From Bacillus sp. FJAT-44742 (lineage in GTDB: Bacteria; Bacillota; Bacilli; Bacillales; Marinococcaceae), in assembly GCF_002797315.1 (NCBI RefSeq), contig NZ_KZ454936.1:2985645-3049644 (forward strand): a stretch of 64,000 nt of DNA. The letters run 5' to 3'. Below the pieces are notes generated by a model. The model saw nothing but the letters and a program-made list of their open reading frames with translations, searched no databases and was not told where the DNA came from. The position numbers were made by a program, and so were the translations under genes. This document shows, in pieces, positions 25,759 through 33,058 of this stretch; the first letter of the stretch is position 1, and each line of letters opens with the position of its first letter.

Positions 25759-26434
25759 ATCCATATCCCCCTCTGCGTTCATCCCTGGCAATTCGGCCAT
25801 TCTCCACAGCTATCACTCTTTTTTTGATAGTGTTCACAATGTCTTTATTGTGAGTCGCCATCACAATTGTGGTTCCTTGGCTATTGATCTCTTCAAGTAT
25901 GTCCATGATCTCCCACGCTGTGTCAGGGTCTAGATTCCCCGTCGGCTCATCAGCAATCAGCACGCTGGGATTATTAATAATAGCCCGGGCAATGGATATC
26001 CTTTGTTGTTCACCGCCGGAAAGCTCATCCGGAAGGAATCTTGCCTTATTTTTCAGGCCGACAAAACCCAAGGTCTCCATGACTCTTTTTTTTATGACCG
26101 TTCTTTTTTCCTCAAGAACTTCTAAGGCAAATGCCACATTTTCAAAAACCGTCAGCGTAGGCAGAAGCTTAAAGTCCTGGAAAACCACCCCAATATTTCT
26201 TCTTAAATGAGGGACGTGTTTCTCTTTTAAGTCAGCTAACCTTGTACCATTAATCGTGATTGTCCCGCTGGATGGCTTTTCTTCTCTGTACATCATCTTA
26301 ATAAAAGTAGATTTTCCTGCACCACTGGGACCTACGACATAGACAAACTCGCCTTTCTTAATGGTGATATCAATCCCGTTCAACGCACGGACACCATTAG
26401 GGTACCTTTTTTCAACATCTTTCATTTCAATCAA
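25748..26434 (-). CDS. ftsE: Cell-division ABC ATPase FtsE
   Basis: FtsE is the cytosolic ATPase of the FtsEX complex. Walker A GPSGAGKST is at 35-43, the Q-loop is in VFQDFKLLPTLTV, the signature is LSGGEQQRISIARA, Walker B is VLIADEPTGNLDP, and the switch His is in MATHNKDIV. All motifs are intact. The start is proposed at the TTG 26434 (read as MIEMKDVEKRYPNG), which has AGGAAGTGAT upstream and yields 228 residues, the size of the B. subtilis protein. A GTG at 26443 is in frame, but it lies within that ribosome-binding sequence. It leads the ftsE-ftsX-M23 operon. Confidence 0.96.
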   Translation of the reverse strand: MIEMKDVEKRYPNGVRALNGIDITIKKGEFVYVVGPSGAGKSTFIKMMYREEKPSSGTITINGTRLADLKEKHVPHLRRNIGVVFQDFKLLPTLTVFENVAFALEVLEEKRTVIKKRVMETLGFVGLKNKARFLPDELSGGEQQRISIARAIINNPSVLIADEPTGNLDPDTAWEIMDILEEINSQGTTIVMATHNKDIVNTIKKRVIAVENGRIARDERRGGYGYER

Positions 26435-26695
26435 AATGATCACTTCCTGAATCTGAATGGATGGAATTTCGGACAGGTCAAAACAGCTATGGAGAGTAAT
26501 TGTACCGGGGAAGGTCTTTCTTTGGCAGATTGCACAAGCTGTTCGTTCTTGCTTTTCCCTGATCTATTCTGCCGCGAGACAGTTCAGCAGAAAATACACT
26601 TGTCCAAGGGATGATTTCCTTGAGAAACGGCATTCAGCCCATTTTGTCATTACAAACCACGCTTACATTTTCAACATAATTCGATATCTTTCCAC

Positions 26696-26704
26696 ATTAT
26701 ATCA
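26696..26704 (-). promoter_or_regulatory. Extended −10 promoter of ftsEX
   Basis: TGATATAAT on the minus strand contains a perfect −10 and the TGN extension. The −35 is weak. It lies about 260 nt upstream of ftsE in an interval with no gene on that strand. Confidence 0.45.
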
Positions 26705-26861
26705 CCTTCAACGTGGCAATAGGCTTACCTTTGTATTACATTTTTATTTCACGTACATAGGGAAACAAGAGTGAAAACATGGGTTCAGCGAGGATGTAAC
26801 AAAGTAAAAATATACAAACGGTGAGGGAGGTCTGACAGGTGTAATTTACACAGGGGTAATT

Positions 26862-26960
26862 TGATATAAAGAGGTAAAAAGAGGTGTTCATAGAAGGATG
26901 ATGCGTTTCAAAGGGGGATGCGTAAGAGGTAAGCAGACCGGAGCTTGTCCGGTCCTTTTT
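26862..26960 (+). ncRNA. Candidate small RNA between ftsE and cccB
   Basis: On the plus strand an extended −10 TGATATAAA (26862-26870) is followed about 65 bp later by a perfect 7-bp hairpin (GACCGGA/TCCGGTC) with CTTTTT at 26936-26960. This is a promoter-terminator unit with no convincing gene. The predicted RNA of about 85 nt is rich in GAGG and GGGGG, which could pair with C-rich targets. A 40-codon frame crosses it, but the terminator lies inside that frame. The rest of the 26435-27027 interval shows nothing beyond the ftsEX promoter. Confidence 0.35.
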
Positions 26961-27027
26961 GGCAGATGCCTTTCCTTTGCAATCATCGATAGATGTAAGG
27001 GTAAAGAGCATCCTAAATGATGATCTA

Positions 27028-27375
27028 TTACTGCTGAGCTACCCATTCTGATACCTGTTCTGCTTCTTCACCTTCAACGATGTCTTCAGGCATACCAGGT
27101 CTGCCATTTTCAATGGCGTCAAGAACTTCGTCCTCGCTAAATCCTTCACCTGCTAATGCAGGTCCAGATCCGCCTTCAAGGTCGCCGCCATGACAGCTGG
27201 CACAGTTTCCTTGATAAATATCTTCTCCGGCACCCTCATGAGTTTCCCCAGCTTGCTCTTCTTCCTCTGGAGCTTCTTGTGGTGCTTCTTCGTCTACTGG
27301 TTCTTCTTCCTCAGCGCCACAGGCACCAAGAATAAGTACAAGGCTTCCGCCAATTGCCATCAAATACTTCTTCAT
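27028..27375 (-). CDS. cccB: Membrane-anchored cytochrome c-551 (CccB)
   Basis: CccB is a small lipoprotein cytochrome that carries electrons on the outer face of the membrane. The 115-residue precursor has a lipobox (LGAC, Cys19). A strongly acidic linker (EEEEPVDEEAPQEAPEEEE) follows. The haem-binding CASCH is at 58-62, and a likely axial Met lies in GRPGMPEDIV. Its acidity is unusual even for the family and fits other exported proteins in this window. The ATG follows AAAGGAGGTTG. The position beside yvjA and ftsE matches B. subtilis cccB. Confidence 0.95.
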   Translation of the reverse strand: MKKYLMAIGGSLVLILGACGAEEEEPVDEEAPQEAPEEEEQAGETHEGAGEDIYQGNCASCHGGDLEGGSGPALAGEGFSEDEVLDAIENGRPGMPEDIVEGEEAEQVSEWVAQQ

Positions 27376-27411
27376 AATATTTTCAACCTCCTTTGATAGA
27401 AACAGTACGGC

Positions 27412-28308
27412 TCAATTATACCCTACTTCTTTCTTTTTGAAACCCTCTCCAAGTACTTCTGTGGCATTTGTCACAATTACAAATGCGTGCGGGTCAGCAG
27501 CTTGAACAACTTGTTTCAATTTTGTGACTTCGTTTCTATTAACGACACACATTAAAACAGGTCGCTTTTTGTCAGTATACCCGCCATACCCTTCAAGCCT
27601 GGTTACCCCTCTGTCCACCTTCTGAAGAATATCCTGGCGGACTTGTGTTTCATCATTCGTGATAATTAATGCTACCTTTGCATAGCCTACCCCAGTTTGG
27701 ACAATATCAATCGTTTTTCCTGTAATATACAGGCCGATCAATGCATAAAGGGCAAGCTCCAGGTTAAATACAAGAGCTGAAGTAAAGACAATCAGGCCGT
27801 CAAAAAAGACCACACTCGCGCCTAGTGAAACACCCGTGTATTTATTGAGTATTTGGGCAGCAAGATCTGTTCCGCCAGTTGAAGCTTGAGCCCGAAACAC
27901 AAGGCCAAGACCCAGTCCTACCCCAATTCCTCCAAATAAAGCGCCGAGCAAGGGATCCTGAGTCGCTGGCGGCAGTTCACTAGTCAGTAAAACAACCAAT
28001 GGCAGAAAGGCTGTTCCAATAATTGTTTTGGCACCATATTTAAAACCTCCAAGAAGGAGGACACCTGCCAAAAACAGAGGGATATTAAAAGCCCAGAGCG
28101 TAATAGCGGGCTCGATGCCAAACACATCATAAACGATAGTGGCAAACCCGCTGACTCCTCCTGAAGCAATACGATTAGGGAGAAGAAAAAGGTTATACGC
28201 GATCGCTACAATGGCAGAACCAGCGAAAATCATCGTCATATTCAACGCAAACAGAGCTTTGGGGTTCACAGGCTGACGCTTTCTGTTTCCTTTCTTTGTT
28301 ACAGCCAT
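27412..28308 (-). CDS. yvjA: YitT-family membrane protein YvjA
   Basis: YitT-family proteins have an N-terminal membrane part (DUF161) and a C-terminal cytosolic DUF2179 domain. About six helices are seen here, from ALFALNMTMIFAGSAIV to LYALIGLYITGKTIDIV, with the conserved IASGGVSGFATI and STGGTDLAAQIL stretches. The C-terminal domain holds GYTDKKRPVLMCVVNRNEV. The function is unknown. The ATG at 28308 (MAVTKKGN) has AAGGTG nine bases upstream; a GTG at 28317 is too close to it. Synteny with cccB and ftsE fits B. subtilis yvjA. Confidence 0.9.
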   Translation of the reverse strand: MAVTKKGNRKRQPVNPKALFALNMTMIFAGSAIVAIAYNLFLLPNRIASGGVSGFATIVYDVFGIEPAITLWAFNIPLFLAGVLLLGGFKYGAKTIIGTAFLPLVVLLTSELPPATQDPLLGALFGGIGVGLGLGLVFRAQASTGGTDLAAQILNKYTGVSLGASVVFFDGLIVFTSALVFNLELALYALIGLYITGKTIDIVQTGVGYAKVALIITNDETQVRQDILQKVDRGVTRLEGYGGYTDKKRPVLMCVVNRNEVTKLKQVVQAADPHAFVIVTNATEVLGEGFKKKEVGYN

Positions 28309-28396
28309 CCAGGCCACACCTTCCTACTAACGTTCTTCCTTGTATTCACAGTAGTATAGCACTGGAAAACCCTGGTGTAAACGCGATGCCGATTAC

Positions 28397-28491
28397 GGTG
28401 CCTGGCACCAAAAGAAATGTAACTTAAATGTAATGCTAAATCCCGCCACTGCGCCGATTTCTCCAATTCGGTCTTTTTGGTGCCAGGCACC
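28397..28491. repeat. REP/MITE-like unit between yvjA and the SDR gene
   Basis: Inverted cores at 28397-28409 (T-centred) and 28479-28491 (A-centred) are 82 bp apart, with TGTAAC and TGTAAT inside. It is the shortest unit in the window and abuts the SDR terminator. Confidence 0.8.
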
Positions 28492-28496
28492 CCATC

Positions 28497-28539
28497 AAAA
28501 AAAAGAGCTTCTGCTTTACTCAAGCAGAAGCTCTTTTCT
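28497..28539. terminator. Terminator after the SDR gene
   Basis: AAAAGAGCTTCTGCTT and AAGCAGAAGCTCTTTT form a perfect 16-bp stem around TACTC, with a T-run on the minus strand. The SDR stop codon is at its edge. Confidence 0.93.
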
Positions 28540-29324
28540 TAGAAGGCTTGCGTCATGCCGCCATCCACTACGATTGTCTGGCCCGTTACATAGCTGTTTG
28601 CTCCCGAACCGAGAAACGCGATGACTTTCGCAAACTCTTCGGGATCACCGTAGCGGCCGAGTGGAATGTTTCCTTCACTTTCCGATCGTACCTCACTGAC
28701 GTCAAGACCTCTTTTCTCAGCCTTTTTCTTGTCCAGCTCTTCCGTCCGGTCTGTTGCAATTCTCCTGGGACCGACAGTATTTATTAAAATACCATCACCG
28801 GCCAACTCCTTTGATAAGGTTTTGGCCATTCCCATCACACCCAGCCGGTACGTATTGGAAAGCATCAAGTTTTCAATCGGCTGTTTAACAGAGGAAGAAG
28901 CAATATTTACAATGCGTCCGCCGTTTTCTTTCAGATGAGGAAGAGCACTGCGAATTGCTCTAGTAAAGCTTAACAGCGTGAGCTCAAAAGCACTCTTCCA
29001 ATCTTCATCCGAAAGTGATTCAAAGGTTCCAGCTGTCGGTCCTCCGCTGTTATTAACAAGAACATCGAGACGGCCCAGCTTTTCTTTCGCTTCAGAAATT
29101 AAACTGTAGATGTCTTCTTCATTATGAAGATCGCACACTTTCCAATACACCTTGTTTCCTGTTTCACTGCTTATTTCTTCTGCTGCTTGCTGAAGTGTTT
29201 CTTCATGTCTTCCAGAAAGCATAACAGAAGCACCCTCTAAGGAAAATTGCCTGGCCGAAGCCTTGCCCAAACCTTTGCTTGAGGCAAGAACCACGACTCC
29301 CTTGTCTTTAAGTCCTAAGTCCAT
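28539..29324 (-). CDS. Atypical short-chain dehydrogenase/reductase (SDR)
   Basis: The 261-residue protein has an SDR Rossmann fold: dinucleotide motif VVLASSKGLGKASA near residue 10, NNSGG at about 90, and IVNIASSS. The canonical Tyr-x3-Lys pair is missing. The region reads LSNTYRLGVMGMAKTLS, the pattern of a FabG-like SDR subgroup in which Arg and Lys take these positions. Substrate and cofactor cannot be inferred. The start was chosen at the ATG 29324 behind AAAGGGAG. An in-frame TTG upstream is part of that ribosome-binding site. It is co-oriented with, and may be cotranscribed after, the TRAP transporter genes, 36 bp from the permease stop. Confidence 0.85.
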   Translation of the reverse strand: MDLGLKDKGVVVLASSKGLGKASARQFSLEGASVMLSGRHEETLQQAAEEISSETGNKVYWKVCDLHNEEDIYSLISEAKEKLGRLDVLVNNSGGPTAGTFESLSDEDWKSAFELTLLSFTRAIRSALPHLKENGGRIVNIASSSVKQPIENLMLSNTYRLGVMGMAKTLSKELAGDGILINTVGPRRIATDRTEELDKKKAEKRGLDVSEVRSESEGNIPLGRYGDPEEFAKVIAFLGSGANSYVTGQTIVVDGGMTQAF

Positions 29325-29360
29325 ACTCTTTTCTCTCCCTTTCAAAAAAAGTCTCTTTAT

Positions 29361-31331
29361 TTATATTGCACGTAAAGAAGCCACACCCTCTTTTTTCGCA
29401 CGAATCCATTGGAAGAAAATAACGACAGCGATGATTGAGAACCCGATCACGTCCTGCATTAGATTTGGATTCATAAAGAGTAAAGCTCCACCGAACAGCA
29501 GGATCCTCAGCACAGGGTTGATATGAGTCATGAAATACCCTTCTGCTGCAGTTCCCAGCATCATTACTCCGAGCACAGAAGTAAATACGACGAGGACCCC
29601 TTCACCGAAGGTTGTGTTTGTCAGGAGGAGAGAATCGTTATATACAAACAAGTAAGGAACGATAAACCCTGCAATGGCAAGCTTCATGGAAACAAACCCT
29701 GTCCTCATTGCGTTTCCTCCGGAAATCCCTGCAGCAGCAAAGGATGCCAGGGCAACCGGCGGTGTAATATTTGCAAAAATACCAAAGTAAAAGACGAACA
29801 AGTGGGCCACAAGCGGCTCAATGCCTAGCTGTACAAGAGCCGGAGCCGCCATCGTGGCTGTAATGATGTAGGTTGGGATACTCGGAAGCCCCATTCCCAG
29901 AACAATACATGCTACCATCGTAAACATTAAGGTAAGGAGCAGGCTTTCCCCGCCAAGGGTAACAATTGCATTAGCAAGGCTGAGACCAAAGCCAGTCAGT
30001 GTTGCCACACCTACAATAAGACCAACTGCGGCACACGCAATTGCCACTCCAAGAGCTGTACGCGCACCATTTTCCAGAGCTTCTAAAATATCACGCAAAG
30101 ACATTCTCGTTGTCTTGCGAATCATGGCAATAATAACTGTCACGATAATAGTCAACAGAGCAGAATAAATAATAGTCCGGCCGCTGAAGAAAAGCATATA
30201 CATTAAAAATAACAATGGAATCAGCAGGTGGCCACGTTCTTTCATAACCTGCTTTACCGCAGGAAGATTATCTTTGGAGATCCCTTTTAGCCCTTCCTTG
30301 GAAGCACGCAGGTGAATCTGAACGATAACTCCCAGATAGAAAAGGAGTGCCGGCAGAAGGGCCGCAAGCGCAATCTGGCTGTACGGAATTCCAAGAATTT
30401 CAGCCATAATAAAAGCGGCAGCACCCATGATTGGCGGCAGAATCTGTCCACCTACGGAAGCTGAGGCTTCAACGGCTCCAGCAAAGTTCTTCTTATAGCC
30501 TATTTTTTTCATCAAAGGAATGGTAAATGAACCAGTGGTTACAACATTGGCTACGGCAGCCCCGTTAATGCTTCCTAAAAATCCGGACGCAATAACAGAA
30601 ACCTTTGCCGGACCACCTCTTGTCTGTCCCGCAATCGCAAGAGCCATATCATTAAAAAACTGACCCATGCCTGACTTTTGAAGAAAAGCTCCAAAAAGAA
30701 TGAACAAGAAAATATAGGTGGCAGAAACACCAATCGCTGTTCCGTAAATCCCTTCATTTGTTACATACATAAAGTTTACAATATCCTGCCATTCATAGCC
30801 CCTGTGGCGGAAGATTCCGGCCATTTCCCGGCCAAACAGCCCGTAAAGGAGAAATAATATCGCAAGGGTCGGCAGCCCCCAGCCTGTTACCCGTCTGGCT
30901 CCCTCTAATACGAGCAGTACAAGAATGGCTCCGAAAACAAGATCCCATGTATTTGGAAGCCCGCCTCGGTTAACTATTGAATCATATTCCATAAAAATAT
31001 AAACGGACGTGGAAAGAGCAAGCAACGCTAATATAGCGTCATACCACGGAAGGGTGTTTCGTTTTGCCTTTTTCAGGGGCGGATAAAGCATAAAGATTAA
31101 TGCCAGCACGACAGCAACGTGAAAAGATCTGTGCACCAGCGTTGGCGGGGTGCCAAAGTATGATGTATATAAATGATAGATAGATAAAATAATAGCAATA
31201 CCAGCGACTACGAGAGCAATTTTCCGGTTGTCAAAGACACGGAACCTCGATTCATTATCGTACTTTTCCAGGGTTTCTCTTTGATTCTCATCTAAGTTTT
31301 GCTGATGGTCCAATTGCTGCCTGGTTTCCAT
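29361..31331 (-). CDS. TAXI-TRAP transporter fused permease (DctQM type)
   Basis: This protein of about 656 residues has some 18 membrane helices and fuses the small (4TM) and large subunits of a TRAP transporter, as is usual for TAXI systems. The DctM-like core shows GQILPPIMGAAAFIMAEILG and VACIVLGMGLPSIPTYI. These transporters use Na+ or H+ gradients, not ATP, and receive substrate from the SBP encoded two genes upstream. The ATG 31331 (METRQQL) has GAGGTG six bases upstream. A GTG at 31340 overlaps the previous stop. The order SBP-DUF1850-permease is typical. The substrate is unknown; TAXI systems are often linked to dicarboxylates or glutamate. Confidence 0.93.
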   Translation of the reverse strand: METRQQLDHQQNLDENQRETLEKYDNESRFRVFDNRKIALVVAGIAIILSIYHLYTSYFGTPPTLVHRSFHVAVVLALIFMLYPPLKKAKRNTLPWYDAILALLALSTSVYIFMEYDSIVNRGGLPNTWDLVFGAILVLLVLEGARRVTGWGLPTLAILFLLYGLFGREMAGIFRHRGYEWQDIVNFMYVTNEGIYGTAIGVSATYIFLFILFGAFLQKSGMGQFFNDMALAIAGQTRGGPAKVSVIASGFLGSINGAAVANVVTTGSFTIPLMKKIGYKKNFAGAVEASASVGGQILPPIMGAAAFIMAEILGIPYSQIALAALLPALLFYLGVIVQIHLRASKEGLKGISKDNLPAVKQVMKERGHLLIPLLFLMYMLFFSGRTIIYSALLTIIVTVIIAMIRKTTRMSLRDILEALENGARTALGVAIACAAVGLIVGVATLTGFGLSLANAIVTLGGESLLLTLMFTMVACIVLGMGLPSIPTYIITATMAAPALVQLGIEPLVAHLFVFYFGIFANITPPVALASFAAAGISGGNAMRTGFVSMKLAIAGFIVPYLFVYNDSLLLTNTTFGEGVLVVFTSVLGVMMLGTAAEGYFMTHINPVLRILLFGGALLFMNPNLMQDVIGFSIIAVVIFFQWIRAKKEGVASLRAI

Positions 31332-31336
31332 CTCCT

Positions 31337-31810
31337 TCACCTCTTTTCAATCTTCATTTCCATTTTTTCATGATGGGGCAGTTCTTCGGCATCAAAAACC
31401 TCTTTGCCGTTTACATACAGTGTGAACTCCACATTTTGTGAATGAATCCACCTCAGAGCCTCATGCTCTTCATTTATATTCCTTACGACCACTTCACCGT
31501 TTTCTACCGACATGTCGCCTTTTTGATGCGGAACACCTGCCCCGAAGGATTGAAATACTGTTTCGTCCAACAGCAAGCTTCCTTCCTCTGTTACTTTGTA
31601 CAGTTCAGACCATGGAGACTTCTCCACAGAATGAATCCACGACAGGACAAGTTCATCCCCTGGCTCTGCTTCCTGACTTTTGTACACTTTACCTGTCTCC
31701 TGACTGCTTATAACGAGCTCCCATCCGGAGGAAGAATAATAAGCTGAAACAGGAAAAATTACAGCAGCTGAAAGCAGGATCATCATGGTAAATAGAATGC
31801 CTTTTTTCAT
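31337..31810 (-). CDS. DUF1850 exported protein of a TAXI-TRAP locus
   Basis: The 157-residue protein starts with one membrane/signal segment (KKGILFTMMILLSAAVIFPVSA) followed by a DUF1850 domain. WIHSVEKSPWSELYKV and VFQSFGAGVPHQKG are the conserved stretches. DUF1850 genes commonly stand beside TAXI-TRAP permeases; the role is unknown. The ATG at 31810 lacks a good ribosome-binding site. The frame is open up to a TTG at 31864, just after the SBP stop, so translation may begin further upstream. It overlaps the permease frame. Confidence 0.8.
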   Translation of the reverse strand: MKKGILFTMMILLSAAVIFPVSAYYSSSGWELVISSQETGKVYKSQEAEPGDELVLSWIHSVEKSPWSELYKVTEEGSLLLDETVFQSFGAGVPHQKGDMSVENGEVVVRNINEEHEALRWIHSQNVEFTLYVNGKEVFDAEELPHHEKMEMKIEKR

Positions 31811-31867
31811 ATAGAGCAGAGAGAAAGCATCACGACGGATGCCTCTCTCCTGCCTCCCTTGCAAGAA

Positions 31868-32887
31868 TTAGTCAAGAACACCCTGCTCTTCAAAGTATCT
31901 TTCAGCTCCAGGGTGGAATGGAATCGGCAGCCCTTCTTCTACTGTATCCAGAGTAATTTCTTCTGCAGCATTGTGAGACCCTTGAATGGTTTCAATGTTT
32001 TCAAAAATTGCGCTTGTAATGTCGTACACTGCATCATCAGAAAGCTCGTTATTTACAATAAGAAGGTTCTCAATTGTCGCTGTTGTAATATCATCTTCAT
32101 TGTCATATGTGCCTGCAGGAATTGTTCCTTCAGAGAAGAATGGGTACAGTTCCTGTAAGTTCTCCAGTCCTTCGCCTTCAATAGGAATGATTTTCGCGTC
32201 GTTCGTAGTAGACAAATCGATGACGGTGGCGTTCGGAAGTCCGCTTGTAACAAAGGCAGCGTCAATCATGCCGTTTTGGATCTGGTCGATCGCTTCACTG
32301 TAAGAAAGATAGTCTTCATTTATATCGTCATAGGACATATCATGAGCTTCCAAAATCATGCGTGCATTTAGCTCCACACCTGAGTTCGCGTCCCCAACAC
32401 CAACATCATGGCCAGCTAGATCATCAATAGATTCAATTCCGGAGCCCTCTGTTGTTACCACCTGTACAAAGTTAGGATATAAGGAAGCAATAGCTGTTAA
32501 GTCCTCCTTGGCACCTTCCTCCTCAAACGGACCTGTTCCTTCCACAGCCTGTGACACTGCATCTCCCATAACGATAGCTAATTCGGCACGGTCAGTATCT
32601 AATAGATTAATATTTTCAACGGACGCTCCCGTGGATTGCACAGAGCTGTCTGCACCAAGCTCTCCTTCTAGAAGATTAGAAATCGCTCCTCCAATTGGAT
32701 AGTACACCCCAGAGGTTCCCCCGGTGGCAATAGTAATGAAATCAGCGTCCATGTCTCCTGTTTCTACTTCCCCATCGTCTCCTCCATTTCCACCGTTTTC
32801 ATCCGCAGTCGTTTCTTCGTCTCCATTATCTCCACATGCAGAAAGAACCAGCAGTGTAGAAAAGGCAAATATCCATCTCTTTTTCAT
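31868..32887 (-). CDS. TAXI-family TRAP substrate-binding lipoprotein
   Basis: The 339-residue extracellular binding protein has a lipobox (LSAC) after a short signal peptide. A Gly/Glu/Asp-rich linker follows, then the TAXI fold: FITIATGGTSGVYYPIGGAI is the hallmark substrate-site motif. AELAIVMGDAVSQAVEG and DANSGVELNARMIL also fit. The ATG at 32887 lies six bases behind AGGGAGAG. It is the first gene after a sigma-54 promoter and, with the DUF1850 and permease genes, forms the transporter operon controlled by the neighbouring two-component system. Confidence 0.94.
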   Translation of the reverse strand: MKKRWIFAFSTLLVLSACGDNGDEETTADENGGNGGDDGEVETGDMDADFITIATGGTSGVYYPIGGAISNLLEGELGADSSVQSTGASVENINLLDTDRAELAIVMGDAVSQAVEGTGPFEEEGAKEDLTAIASLYPNFVQVVTTEGSGIESIDDLAGHDVGVGDANSGVELNARMILEAHDMSYDDINEDYLSYSEAIDQIQNGMIDAAFVTSGLPNATVIDLSTTNDAKIIPIEGEGLENLQELYPFFSEGTIPAGTYDNEDDITTATIENLLIVNNELSDDAVYDITSAIFENIETIQGSHNAAEEITLDTVEEGLPIPFHPGAERYFEEQGVLD

Positions 32888-32943
32888 ATAAATCTCTCCC
32901 TTATAAAAATAGTAAGTAAAAATCATTTCTGCTTATTATATAT

Positions 32944-32960
32944 TGCAAAAAGCGTGCCAA
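32944..32960 (-). promoter_or_regulatory. Sigma-54 (SigL) promoter of the TRAP operon
   Basis: On the minus strand TTGGCACGCTTTTTGCA matches the −24/−12 consensus TTGGCAC-N5-TTGCA without mismatch. It lies about 57 bp upstream of the SBP start and next to the gene of an activator with a GAFTGA motif. Confidence 0.92.
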
Positions 32961-32976
32961 GTTATTAAACTCTTTA

Positions 32977-33003
32977 AAACGCTTTCAAAACAAGGAAGCG
33001 TTT
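32977..33003. promoter_or_regulatory. Probable activator-binding inverted repeat (UAS)
   Basis: AAACGCTTTC and GGAAGCGTTT form a 10-bp inverted repeat (one mismatch) around 7 bp, about 33 bp upstream of the −24 element. It is the only clear dyad here other than the terminator and is the likely site of the adjacent NtrC-type regulator. It is closer to the promoter than many enhancer sites. Confidence 0.6.
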
Positions 33004-33016
33004 ACAATCATATGAC

Positions 33017-33040
33017 AAAAAAACCGGCATTTTCTGCCGG
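33017..33040 (-). terminator. Terminator after the response regulator gene
   Basis: CCGGCA and TGCCGG around GAAAA with seven T on the minus strand. It separates regulator transcription from the sigma-54 promoter region. Confidence 0.8.
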
Positions 33041-33058
33041 CCCTGCATATTTTGCCGG

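Noticed and set aside
26457-26774. 105-codon plus-strand frame upstream of ftsE
   Set aside because: No convincing start region; composition unlike the coding genes; it overlaps the ftsEX leader and promoter on the other strand.
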